Shown in pieces: positions 1 to 7,979 of a DNA stretch of 64,000 nucleotides. Where the stretch lies: contig CM030937.1 of NCBI GenBank assembly GCA_018136815.1, positions 2,366,887 through 2,430,886 of the forward strand, read 5' to 3'. The notes under the pieces were generated by a model. It did no database searches. It saw nothing but the letters and a program-made list of their open reading frames with translations, and had not been told where the DNA came from. The translations under genes were made by a program, and so were the position numbers. Every line of letters starts with the position of its first letter. Position 1 is the first letter of the stretch. The stretch comes from Isochrysis galbana (Eukaryota > Haptophyta > Isochrysidales > Isochrysidaceae).

Positions 1-651
1 CGAATGATACTCCTGTCCAGAGCTGCCCCTGAACGGATCTCGCACGCGAGACTCCTGGCCATACGGATCCCTCGTGCGCGCCTCGTGGCCGTAACTATCT
101 GCGAAGTAGCTCCTCGTGCGCGCAGCCTCGTCGTAGCCATGGCCCCTCGAGCGGGGCACCTCGTCGTAGCCGTAGGATCGTGGGCGATGAGTCTCGCCGT
201 AGCCGTACCCTCTTGATGGAGGTGTTGGTGCTGCCTGCCGACCAAAGACATCACGGCTGTACCGTCTCGCATGAGGGTCAGGCATGTGGATGTGGCTATA
301 CGGGTCTCGGCCGTAGGTGTCTTGCCCATAGGCTCTGGAGTGGTGAGGTGGTTGATGGCGCGAGTACGCGGTACTTCGGTCGGGCGTGCCCCCATTCCTG
401 CTTACGCTTCTTGCTGGGTAATCGGTATGCTCGCCAAATGTTTGTCCATTAGACTCTGGATACCAGTGGGGTGAGGGTAAGCCTCGGTGCGCCGGTGCGT
501 TGCTTGCCCGTTGGCGCGAGGCGGAGGCTTGACGCATGCCTGCGAGGAAAGGGTATGAGGCTTGTGTCAGTCTTGAAGTGCCCTCGTGACCCTGACGCCT
601 CGTGCTCAGCACACCTGGTGGAGTGCGCCCTGTCGACCATTGTGACGCCAT
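1..651 (-). CDS. Arg/Tyr/Gly/Asp-rich low-complexity protein, 5' part only
   Basis: An open minus-strand frame runs from ATG at 651-649 to the window edge (217 codons, no stop), so the gene continues to the left. The predicted protein has no recognisable fold. It begins MASQWSTGRTPPG and becomes increasingly rich in R, Y, G, D, S and P, with repeated YGYDE, YGHE, YGQE and RTRDPY/RVRDPF motifs over its second half. Such composition is typical of intrinsically disordered RNA-binding or phase-separating proteins (RGG/YG-type), but no RRM or zinc finger is visible in this part. The frame stays open upstream of the chosen ATG, into a purine-rich tract that looks non-coding, so I start at the first ATG after that tract. 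Function is unknown; that it is coding is inferred from the long repeat-patterned frame. Confidence 0.5.
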   Translation of the reverse strand, partial: MASQWSTGRTPPGVLSTRRQGHEGTSRLTQASYPFLAGMRQASASRQRASNAPAHRGLPSPHWYPESNGQTFGEHTDYPARSVSRNGGTPDRSTAYSRHQPPHHSRAYGQDTYGRDPYSHIHMPDPHARRYSRDVFGRQAAPTPPSRGYGYGETHRPRSYGYDEVPRSRGHGYDEAARTRSYFADSYGHEARTRDPYGQESRVRDPFRGSSGQEYHS

Positions 652-822
652 CCTCCGCTCTCTCTGTCTCTCTCCTCTGCTCAGACGGGGTCGGGGGTTG
701 CCTCTGCGCCCTAGCCTGCTCAGTTCCCGCCTCGGCTCGGCTGAGCTCCCTACTGCACTCCCGTGCTCCCTTCCTCGCCCTTTTCACTTTCTCTGATGCT
801 CAGCCTCTCCCTTGCGATAGGG

Positions 823-1490
823 GCGGGCAGGGAGGACGGGAGAGGGGGGCCGGAGGGCGAGGGCGAGCGAGCGAGAGAGGAGGGGCAGGGAGAAGAGGGA
901 AGAGAAAGAGGGAGAAGAGAGAGAAGACGGAGAAGAGAGAGGAGGGGAGAGGGAACGCGGGAGAGGGAGAAGAGAGGGAGAGAAGAAGAGGGTGCTGCGG
1001 AGAAAGAAGAAGGAGAAGAGAGGGGGAGGGAAGCGAGATGTGGGGGGGCGGGAAGGGGAAGGAGAGGGAGGGGAGAGGCAAGAAGACAGAGGAGAGCGAG
1101 CGGGAGAGAGGTGGGAGAGGGGGAGACGTGGGGGTGGTTGGGGGAGGGAGAGAGGAAGAGAGAGGGAGAGAGAGGGGACGTGGGGAGAGAGAGCGAGAGA
1201 GAGAGATAGAGAGGGAAAGAAGAAGAGCGCTGGAACGCGAGGACGGGCCGCATTTCTTCTCTCTCCTCATCCTCTTCTTCTCCCTCTCTTCCCCCTCGCA
1301 AGGGGGTCCCTCTCTTCTCCCTCTCCCGCGTTCCCTCTGCCCCGCCCTCTCTCTTCTCCGTCTTCTCTCTCTTCTCCCTCTTTCTCTTCCCTCTTCTCCC
1401 TGCCCCTCCTCTCTCGCTCGCTCGCCCTCGCCCTCCGGCCCCCTCTCGCCCTCTCTCCCTCTCTCTCCCGCCCTCCCTGCCCGGGCTCAT
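823..1490. repeat. Large purine/pyrimidine inverted repeat
   Basis: A left arm at about 823-990 (almost purely G+A) recurs as its reverse complement at about 1299-1476 (almost purely C+T). Over at least 140 bp the arms are nearly identical, including the blocks gccggagggcgagggcgagc and aagacggagaagagagag. The 300-bp spacer is also purine-rich. A third, partial copy of the purine arm lies at about 2195-2370. Long frames crossing this tract are compositional artefacts. Confidence 0.85.
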
Positions 1491-1846
1491 CTCAGAAGGT
1501 CTTGTACGCGGCGCTCTTGATGACGGGGAGAGGGCGAGGAGAGAGAGAGAGGAGAGAGAGAAAACGAAACATCCTTGGGAGCAGAGGTGTTGGCGAGAGG
1601 GAGAGAGAGAAGAAGAGAGCGACGAGAGCGGGGGAGAGGAAGAGAGTGATGACAGAGGAGACCCCTCGGAGAGAGAAGAACAGGACAGGGGGACCAGGAG
1701 TTATTCAGGATGAGGACGACCTCTCACCCCTCTGTCTTCGGCCTCTCTCTCTCTCTCTCTGGTCCCATCTGAAGCAAAGTAGAAAGTAGAAAGTGCGCGC
1801 GCGCTGCTCGCGAGGCTGCTTGAGTTCTTGAATGGCCTTTTTTTGT

Positions 1847-2159
1847 AGGGAGTCCAGAGCTCTGGTCCGTCGGAGCATCTTCTTTGTACTTCTACAGTTC
1901 ACACCGCACAACACCCCAAATCCGCCACCACGACAACACAGTAAACCAACGATACAGCCGTTGGCCGAATGGCGCAGGAGGGAGTAGAGAACTAGACCAC
2001 CGGAAACCGGTACGAGCCGCCTGCTACTGGATACCTCGGCTGTATCGTTGGTTCACAGTGTTGTCGTGGTCGTGGTGGCGGGTTTGGGGCGTTTTGCGGT
2101 GTGTGAACTATAGAAGTACGAATACAATGCTCCAACGAACCAGGGCTCTAGACTCCCTT
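1847..2159. mobile_element. Fold-back (inverted-repeat) element
   Basis: Positions 1847-1963 and 2037-2159 are inverted copies of each other, about 115 bp with a few mismatches. The arms begin with agggagtc(c/t)agagc and end at the inner cggctgtatcgttgg. A 73-bp central loop separates them. This is the architecture of a fold-back element or MITE. I see no clear target-site duplication and no coding capacity. The loop contains weak tRNA A-box and B-box look-alikes. Confidence 0.7.
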
Positions 2160-2448
2160 CCGGTCGTCCTCTCCCTCTCTCTCTATCTCCGTCTTCAGGG
2201 AGGACGCCGGGAGAGGGAGGGGGGCCGGAGGCCGGAGGGCGGAGGGCGGAGGGCGAGGGCGAGGGCGAGGGCGAGGGCGAGCGAGCGAGCGAGAGAGGAG
2301 CTAGGGGGAGGGAGAAGGGAAAAGGAGAAAGGGAAAGGGAAAGAGGGAGAAGAGAGTAGAGAAGACGGAGAAGAGAGAGTGTCGCATTCGCGATCGACCT
2401 CGTCCGCGCCCTTTGACTTTACTCGTTAGTTGTTCTACGCGCTACTCG
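2160..2448. repeat. GA-rich tract, partial copy of the 0.8-kb arm
   Basis: The stretch 2195-2370 repeats the ggagggcgagggcgag and gagcgagcgagagaggag blocks of the 823-990 arm, with a small tandem expansion of ggcgag. No gene is seen here. Confidence 0.6.
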
Positions 2449-3087
2449 TTATACTCGTAATTCGATGTCTAGTTTTAGGCATCTTCCTTTTATGATTTCC
2501 ACTACGGAGTCTACTCTAGGGATCACTCTGGCGCACGAGTCGCGAGTCGCGATCGCGACACCGCTTGCCGGGTCCGCTAGCTCTCCCAGCGATGCAAACC
2601 AATGCCAGCCTAGGAGGTTCGCCGTTCGATGTGAGCGGTGGTGAGAGCCGTCTTCGTAAGCGTGCAGCTCTTGAAGGAGAAGTATGTCTACTCCCGCCTT
2701 GCGTGCTTGGGACAGTACCGCAGCTAGTTTGCCGCCTTTGGTTCCGTTAATGTTGTAGGTCGCGACGCGAATCGGTCCCTCACCTGGATATCCAAGGGTG
2801 GAGTCAAATGTGAGTCTGGGGTGAGTGAGGCGGTTGCGCGGTTGCGCCGCTTCGTGCGTTAGGGCGATCAACTTTGCCAGTAGGGCCGCCGCGCACTCTG
2901 GGTGGAGGAATAGGCACGTCGGGCCGTTCAGGCAGGACCCCGCGATTTTCTTGTGCGGATGGAGGTGGCAGCGCCCCGCGTCTTTAAAATAAACGACAAA
3001 GGCGCCCTGACGCAGGGCACGAACCTGACCGTGATAGTGATAGCACAAGCGCTCCGCATAGCGGACAGACTCGGCATAATCGCGCAT
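2449..3087 (-). pseudogene. LINE (non-LTR retrotransposon) ORF2 fragment with APE-type endonuclease
   Basis: This 212-residue frame has a Cys/His cluster at about residues 40-66 (spacing like C-x-H-x2-H ... C-x5-C-x3-H-x2-C). It is followed by the start of an exonuclease-endonuclease-phosphatase domain. The motif RVATYNINGT at about 106-115 and LLLQELH at about 135-141 correspond to the catalytic Asn and Glu motifs of APE-like LINE endonucleases, and SGVAIATR matches the next conserved block. The frame stops at 2449, before the rest of the endonuclease and before any reverse transcriptase, so it is a truncated remnant. Next to it lies only purine-rich repeat. The class assignment is confident; the clade is not determinable. 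Confidence 0.75.
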
Positions 3088-3818
3088 GGCCCCTCGCCGC
3101 GACCCTCACACCTAACCGACCTCAACCCTAGGTATCACTGAGGCACAGCCATTGATCCCCCCGACAACAAAAGGATAACGCAAAAAGCCGATAGCCATGG
3201 TTGGACCGCACTGATGTTTTCCTGTTATACGAATAATACTCTATGCTGTCGGACATTGCTCGAGGCATGGTGGGCGACTCGATGGCGCGACAGTTTTTCT
3301 TCGCGGCGGTCTACGTGAGCCGGCACGGAGCCAACGGATGGAACGGACCGATGCTCGACATGGGCGGATGGGCGGTCACGGCGATGTGATCTACGAGTGG
3401 GGGCACCTTGGACACGCTGCGCCCCTTGCCGTCGCGTCAAGAAGTCAAGTCCCGCTCGTGGATGCGCCTCTCATTCGAGCAGTGCGTGCATCTCGTCAAC
3501 CTGAGCTCGACGACGGCCGGTCGGGTGGTGCTGTGGCTGCCGCTGCACTGGCACATCAACAGGGCGTGCGTGCGGTGCGCTAATGCGCCAGCGGCGGGCT
3601 CGTGGGCGCACGCGGCCGAGCTGCTGGCGCGAACAGGCGCGACGGTACCCAAGGGAGTCCGTACTAAGCTGGTGATCCCGCCACTAGCTAGCGCGGACAG
3701 GACTTGCGAAGAATGCCAAGCAGACTGACGGACTGGAGGTTACGAATGGGACTGAGGGAACCGGAAGGTACGGAAGGTAGGCGGCGGAAGGCACGGCGTT
3801 TTGGAGATTGGCGGGTTG
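3088..3818. other. Intergenic stretch, no supported gene
   Basis: Frames of about 70-106 codons overlap on both strands at 3225-3728 but show no recognisable motif and have shadows in other frames. Part of this may be upstream LINE sequence. Nothing else is supported. Confidence 0.4.
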
Positions 3819-3828
3819 GACGGGCTGA

Positions 3829-5478
3829 AAATAAAATAATTAATGTTATATCCTAGCCAACCCCACTAGCTAATTGGACACAACTTTTCCGTCCCGGAAT
3901 CCCGCCATGCCTGACGAGCCAGGTGTCCGAGTGCTACCGGGGGGAGGGGGCACCGCCCCCCCCCCCCCCCGATATTCGTCCTCCCCCCAGTGCACGCACC
4001 GACCCCGCGCACCCCAGCACGTCCTCTCCTCGAGTCCACGCTGGGGGAAAACCCCTTTCGGGTAAAAACAACGCAGGGGGGGGGGGCACTCATGAATAGG
4101 AGCCCAGAAACGCTAATCTCTCCTCGCAAGAGCGCAACTAAGTTTATACTTGGTTGACCCATGGGGGGGCACGAGCCCCCCCCTCTCTCCACTCCTCCCC
4201 TGCCATGGGGGAGGAACCACCCATCCTCCTGGCACGCCTGATGGCTTGCCAGGAGGCCACTGCCCTACTGACCCACTCTCTCCCTGGCAGGCTCGCCTGC
4301 CTCGCGCGTCCTGGCCTGTCGTGGCCAGCCCATCGCTCCAACCCCCCCTCCCCCCCTGGTCGACAGGCAGACAGGTGCAGATTGGGGGCCCCAGAGGCTC
4401 AGGAGCGCCAGCGAGGGAGAGGCAGGGGAGGCCAGGGCCCAGCCCCAGCCTCCTCTGCCCCCAGAGCTGGCCTCCAGGAGCCTCTAGGGCTCGCCAGGGG
4501 CAGCTGCAGGCCTGCCGCAGGCGCGCCATCGCGCGTGCCTGCAGGAGAGGGGAGAGAGAGCGCGGAGAAGGGGGTGGGCGGAGCGAGAGCTCCGCTCACC
4601 GGAAAATAGGTAAGTCCCGCACCTGTTTACAGGATAAGTCGGGGCTGAGACCGCCGCCCACTCGGAGACACAGGAGGAAGGGGGGGAATGATCACCGGGG
4701 GGAGGCGCGGGCCACCGGACCATATCTAAGCCCTTCACCCCTATCCCCCTAGTAGTGCACGGGGGGAGTCGCCTTATGGCGGGGGGAGAAGGGCCGGGGA
4801 AGTGGGGGTGTAGAAAGTTTCCTACGTGAGTAGAAAGTAGAGGGTCCACGGCCGCGTGTGCGGTGAGACTATTAAAAGGTTTATTTATCTCCTCGCAAGA
4901 GCGAGTGGCCGCGGCGAGCCGCGGCCCTTCCCTCCTGGTTCTGGCGCCCCCGTCTTCTCTTACCCAAACGGGGCGAGAAGACACGTAAACGCCGGGGGGG
5001 AGAGCTGCCACTCCCCCCTCCCCTCCCTCTTCCCTTTTCCTCCTCTCTTCCCTGCGGCGGGGGCCCATGGCGCGCGCCTGCGGCCCCTCTTCAGGTCCCC
5101 AGGAGGCCAGCAGGGGCCTGGGAGCGCAGCTCAGGGGGCAGGTGAGGCTGGGGCATGGCCCTGGCCCCTCCTGCCTCTCCATCGCTGGCTTTCGAGCCAT
5201 TGCCAGTCGACTGGAGCTGGCTGGGGGGTCCTGATCAGGGGGGCCCAGGGGGAGGAGGGGCTGGTCAGAGGGATGGGCTGGCCACGACAGGCCAGGGCGG
5301 GCGAATCAGGCGTGCCTGTGGGGAGAGGGATGGGTCAGCATGGCAGTGTTCTCCTGGCAAGCCATCAGGCATGCCAGGAGAGTGGGTGGTGGGTGGTTCC
5401 TCCCCCATGGCGGGGGAGGAGTGGAGAGAGGGGGGGGGATCGTGCCCCGCCATGGGTGAACCAAGTATAAACTTAGTT
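3829..5478 (-). mobile_element. Structured non-LTR-type retroelement E1 (split by nested E2)
   Basis: The target-site duplication gacgggctga lies at 3819-3828 and 5479-5488. On the minus strand the element starts with the hairpin end caactaagtttatacttggt and ends in an A/T-rich tail around 3829-3855. Removing the nested insertion and its duplication leaves about 881 bp. This agrees with copy E5 near the right end of the window (884 bp), which shares the tail block ttggctaggatataacatt. No long coding frame is conserved between copies. The element is judged a non-autonomous retroelement from its tail and TSD. Confidence 0.85.
4135..4887 (+). mobile_element. Structured retroelement E2, inserted inside E1
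   Basis: This 753-bp insertion is in the opposite orientation to E1. The duplicated target tctcctcgcaagagcg lies at 4119-4134 and 4888-4903, and that target is E1 sequence. The 5' end is the hairpin caactaagt-ttat-acttggttg followed by a G7/C7 hairpin. The 3' end reads ggtgagactattaa and then an A/T-rich tail. It is a near full-length relative of E3 in reverse orientation. Frames inside it (for example 4150-4752) are not conserved as protein. Confidence 0.9.
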
Positions 5479-5488
5479 GACGGGCTGA

Positions 5489-6599
5489 GGATGGATGGTG
5501 GGCGCAGTGGCGAGGGCGAGCGGGACGACGGAGCGGACATAGTAGTAGCGAGCGTGAGTGTGCGAGCGAGTTGGTTTGGTTGGGTGTTGTAAGACTGCTG
5601 GCTGCTTGTTACGACGGGAGCGAGAAGCGAGAGCGAGAACGAGGGAACGAGGAGCGACTAGGGCAACGAGCGTGGGCGACAAAGGCCGACAGGATCTCAA
5701 TCCGTCTAGTCCGACAACAATCCAAGACACGCACACTCAACTTTCACACAGCATCTCCCTACACCAACGTATCCTTCCCTACTTGGGCGGGGAAGACAAA
5801 GAAAGAAGGAAGGAAACAAGGAAGAGAAAGCCGACGTACGAGAGAGCGACGATGCGACGGAAGAGCCGACAGCGAACGGCGGTTACAGCGAACGAATAGG
5901 TAGAAAGTAAGGAGGGAATCTACGTGCGTAAAACGAAAGGGGCGAGAGGGTAGGCTTGGCGTTGGGGGAAAAGTCCTCAGCGACGAACACCTACGACGAG
6001 AACGAGAGCAGGCGCGGGGGAACGACAGCAAGGAGGGACCAAAGAGAGAGCAAGACCCAAGGTGCAAAGGAGCGAAACAGGGGCGAGACCGGCCACAAAG
6101 GGGCGCGACGGCAGGGAGCGAAGGGCGAATTACGAATGAAGAGTCCTACAAGTTACGAGTAAAACTCAGCGGCGAACAAGAACGATTGAGCACGAAGACG
6201 CACGAGGTAGCAGAAGGTAGTAAGGCGATCGCGGATGCGACACAGACGCTTTGCGCATTGTTGCTTCCTTGTTTTCTTCTACATTGGTGTTGTGATGTGT
6301 CGCTATGCTGCATGTCATGAAGGTGTGCCCATAAGGGCCACCCGGCCGCGGGTCGCGCCGCCTGGTGAGAGGGGCCTCTGCCATAAGGCATGCCCAATGG
6401 AGCGCAGGCCCTGCCTGCCTGTTGCCATCTTTCTGAGTCCTGCAGCCTGCTGTCCCCTATGATGGGGGCCAGCATGGCTGTTGTGTGCGGTGTGGCCGGG
6501 GCCACGGGCCGTGTGGCGCGACCGGGGTCGCACGCACCTGCTCGGCCTCTGAGGCTGGACGCGGCCGCTTCGCTAGCGACTGGTCCTGGTCCGTGGGGG
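5489..6599. other. Intergenic, purine-rich, no supported gene
   Basis: This stretch is rich in short gag/gcg/aag runs. Overlapping frames on both strands up to about 119 codons show no motifs. I see no gene, RNA or clear repeat boundary here. Confidence 0.4.
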
Positions 6600-6684
6600 C
6601 AGGGGGGCCGCCCTCGGCGGGGGGCCCGAAGGAGAGGGGAGTGGCGGCGGCGCGCTCCATCGCAACCAAGTATAAACTTGGTTG
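6600..6684 (-). mobile_element. 5' end module of a related structured element (F1)
   Basis: Read on the minus strand, the sequence starts ccaaccaagt-ttat-acttggttg, a 9-10-bp hairpin, then gatggagcgcgccgccgcc. The second block recurs after different hairpins at 41517 and 56520. The 3' end of the element and a target duplication could not be found, so only the 5' module is annotated. Confidence 0.5.
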
Positions 6685-6732
6685 GATGGGGGTATTTGCC
6701 AAGAAAGTAACCGAACCTGCGGTTGCAGCCTC

Positions 6733-7239
6733 TCAGCCTCCCTCCGCCCTCCGGGTCCCTCGTGGCTCGCTACTCCCCGTACGATGTGGTGTTCGGTGCC
6801 CCCGATGATGGCCCCCTCCCCCTCTCTCGTCCCTTGTTTTTGGTCTCACAACATCATTCAATGATCGTTCGCCAGCGTCGCCAACCCTAGCCACTTCACT
6901 GCCCCAGGCACAATGGTGTCTCTTGGTCGTGGAGGGACACGGCGTGCCATGTTTGTCAAGCTTTCTACAGTTGTAGCCGTCTAGATAAGTTAACCAAATA
7001 CTTTTACTAAACAGTGAACGGTACGTGGCCCTGCCCATATTGTGGCTTGCGACCCGTCTGCCAGAATGTAGCTCTTCAATAGAGCGCCCAAAGTTCCTGC
7101 TTCCTCCCAGCATCATCAAAGCATCCCTAGCCTGCTCATCAAAGCATTCCATCTTGTAGCAGCTCATGAGCGATGTAAAGATGCCACCCCACCCAAATTC
7201 CAACATATCCTGCGCACATCCCGTGGACGGCGCCTTCAT
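6733..7239 (-). CDS. Unrecognised open frame downstream of the TMEM260-like gene
   Basis: A 168-codon minus-strand frame starts at ATG 7239. I do not recognise it: there is no signal peptide and no membrane segment. The last 35 residues are Arg/Gly/His-rich and resemble repeat-derived translation. It lies on the same strand as, and 740 bp beyond, the last recognised TMEM260 exon, and could be a separate small gene, a 3' exon or noise. The central part (residues about 20-100) has balanced composition, which is the only argument for coding. Confidence 0.2.
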   Translation of the reverse strand: MKAPSTGCAQDMLEFGWGGIFTSLMSCYKMECFDEQARDALMMLGGSRNFGRSIEELHSGRRVASHNMGRATYRSLFSKSIWLTYLDGYNCRKLDKHGTPCPSTTKRHHCAWGSEVARVGDAGERSLNDVVRPKTRDERGGGGHHRGHRTPHRTGSSEPRGTRRAEGG

Positions 7240-7979
7240 GCCTCTTTTTTCTTCTTCCTTTTCGTCTTCTTCACAGGATGCGTTGTTGTATCCCGACTCG
7301 ATGCATATCCTTCAATATCATTTCGGGCTATAGCTTGCTTCCCTGTGTCCGCAAGAAGAGAGAGGAGGCCCTGCTCGATCTCGCTCCGATCTCCGCGGCC
7401 AATCGAGTCGAACGCTAGATACTTTAAGAATGAGGACGCTGCACGCAGCTTGGCATCGGTACGCGCCTTTTCCGTCCCCTCAAGACTGAAGGTGGGTCAT
7501 GGAGGGGTGGGTAGCGGGCTAAGCTAGTAAGCGTGGCATGTATTCGGGGGCGCAACGAGTGAAGTGCATGCCGAAGCCCTCAAGCGTCGATTTGCTTCAT
7601 CGCGAGGTCTGCCCAATCACAGCCCGGATCGGGGTAGAGCAACGCTATTGTAGGCTGCACGCTGTCGAGCGCATACTGCGGAGGGCGCAAGATGCTCAAG
7701 GGGGGCAGTCATGGCTGCACTCCCCATCGGCATGCAGCGGCAGGTGATTGTCGCTCGGAATGTCTCTGCACGACCATGGCACATTCGGCACGGCAGAGCG
7801 AAATCCGAGCTTTGTGAGGTTCGATGCCCCTAGGAGGTGTGGCTGGAGCGAGGGCTTGGGTGCCACACATGATGTGGACACCATCGCTACGCATGTCTAA
7901 GCCTGTGGCCGCCTATGCGTACCCTAGAGATGTGTACTAGGCGCATGAGCTGCGCAGCAACCAACACAATCTACACGCC

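Noticed and set aside
471..1520. Frames of 150-350 codons on both strands through the purine-rich tract
   Set aside because: They are Arg/Glu/Gly- or Ser/Pro/Leu-only products of a GA/CT inverted repeat. All six frames are open, so there is no coding evidence.
1961..2040. tRNA-like gene in the fold-back loop
   Set aside because: A- and B-box matches exist, but T-arm and anticodon stems do not pair and no acceptor stem forms.
4150..4752. 200-codon frame inside retroelement E2 (and similar frames at 15943-16521, 50656-51492, 63274-63897)
   Set aside because: The same DNA is open in several frames because it is GC-rich. The translations are not conserved in frame between element copies.
6600..6684. 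Complete F-type elements with TSDs (also 41517 and 56520)
   Set aside because: Only the 5' modules are recognisable; I could not find a matching downstream duplication or tail, so full elements are not claimed.
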